Shown one piece after another: positions 63,528 to 64,000 of a stretch of DNA of 64,000 bases (position 1 is its first letter; every line of letters starts with the position of its first letter). The position numbers and the translations under genes are program-made. The DNA is from Azolla caroliniana (lineage: Eukaryota > Polypodiophyta). A model generated the notes under the pieces. It was not told the DNA's origin, did not search any database, and saw only the letters and a program-made list of their open reading frames with translations. The stretch spans positions 4,588,001-4,652,000 of the forward strand of contig JBHGNT010000013.1 in NCBI GenBank assembly GCA_043228905.1. The letters are read 5' to 3'.

Positions 63528-64000
63528 TGTCGGGAGACAGGTCCCTCCGGATGGGAAGGGAGAAGAACAGTGCCAACGAACAATCCGTCCCTAAACCGGA
63601 TGAGGAGTACCCGGCTACGGAGAGCCGGATGGTGCAGGCCCGGTGTGAACCGGATGAGGAGTGCCCGGCTACGAAGAGCCGGATGGTGCAGAACCGGTGA
63701 GAACCGGATGAGGAGCACCCGGCTACGAAGAGCCGGATGGTGTAGAACCGGTGAGAACCGGATGAGGAGCACCCGGCTACGGAGAGCCGGATGACGCAGA
63801 CCTAGTGCGAACCAGAGGAAGAGACATATTCGTAAATATGTTTCTGAGAGCCCATCGAGGCTACATTTGTAAATAGCCGAAAAGTCATATTAGTATAAAT
63901 ATGACTTAGGGCAAACTTTTAGTGTGGTTGTTGTCATTTTCTTGTTGGTGCAAGAAGAAGAGAGAGCACGTAACAGTGTACAGAGAGAGAGAGAGAGAAA
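63528..64000 (+). repeat. Copia LTR M, runs off window
   Basis: It starts TGTCGGGAGACAGGTCCCTCC, close to the copia H LTR start, and carries four 'ggatgaggagcacccggctac' tandem units (63596-63790). The promoter hairpin GGCTACATTTGTAAATAGCC is followed by TATAAATATGAC and a GA run at the window end. It is inserted in copia J's RT; the right end lies outside. Confidence 0.85.

Noticed and set aside
62424-63794. Plus-strand ORFs over copia J and LTR M
   Set aside because: They are antisense to RT and RNase H, or run through tandem LTR units. They are not genes.
63590-63800. Regular repeats considered as a CRISPR array
   Set aside because: The units are contiguous with no unique spacers, sit in an LTR, and the DNA is plant. 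It is a minisatellite.
1-64000. A defence, biosynthetic or other multigene system
   Set aside because: Apart from the PAP pseudogene, every recognisable coding block belongs to a transposable element. No cluster of host genes is present.

Overview
This window is plant nuclear DNA made almost entirely of transposable elements stacked inside one another. The evidence for a plant is Ty1/copia elements primed by initiator-Met tRNA (sites like TGGTATCAGAGC), Ty3/gypsy elements including a chromodomain chromovirus, a LINE, a hAT DNA transposon, and one spliced host gene, a plant-type purple acid phosphatase (PAP). I saw no prokaryotic operon, CRISPR array or phage module. The repeat density suggests a large genome. 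The mix of gypsy and LINE types would fit a fern, lycophyte or gymnosperm, but that is a low-confidence inference. Element names below (A, B, C, D, E, F, G, H, I, J, L, M, N, Y) are labels for this window only.

Layout. 1-3551: a copia LTR (A1), two decayed opposing coding remnants of unknown identity, and an LTR-like promoter. 3553-11778: minus-strand copia I, split by complete copia B (4242-9628, TSD GTGAA) and by a probable gypsy solo LTR N (10586-11390). 11779-15492: 5' part of a family-A copia. 15500-17172: the 3' end of a chromovirus. 17231-20230: an antisense LINE. 21850-38500: a decayed PAP gene on the minus strand. A single-LTR, circularly permuted copia (L/D) lies between two of its exons. 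Copia C (24424-35486) lies inside L/D just after its primer site. A gag-only LTR element (24447-28705) sits in C's 5' LTR, and a 1,600-bp hAT element (29375-30974, 8-bp TSD GACGCCAC) sits in C's gag. 38501-42676: gypsy E interrupts the upstream PAP exon.

43148-44776: a LINE scrap and the 3' half of another family-A copia. 44777-46967: minus-strand copia G with most of gag missing. 47170-53700: a gypsy RT remnant split by complete minus-strand copia H (47840-53656, TSD CTTTC), which carries an internal duplication with an inverted junction. 54114-60313: a probable solo LTR (F) holding the youngest element, complete copia Y (54177-59691, TSD GATCG), whose LTRs differ only by one CT unit. 60337-60742: a MITE-like inverted-repeat element. 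60850-61722: a diverged copy of the sequence next to the PAP 3' end. 61723-63527: minus-strand copia J, cut by an LTR (M) that runs off the window.

Nearly every element is dead, with in-frame stops that are mostly explained by C-to-T change at CAG, CAA, CGA or TGG codons. Even copia Y has two such stops flanking its zinc knuckle. The most informative objects are the fragmented PAP gene, the permuted single-LTR copia, the gag-only element with palindromic LTR ends and CCGG targets, the strand-switch duplication in H, and an LTR promoter module shared by otherwise diverged copia families.
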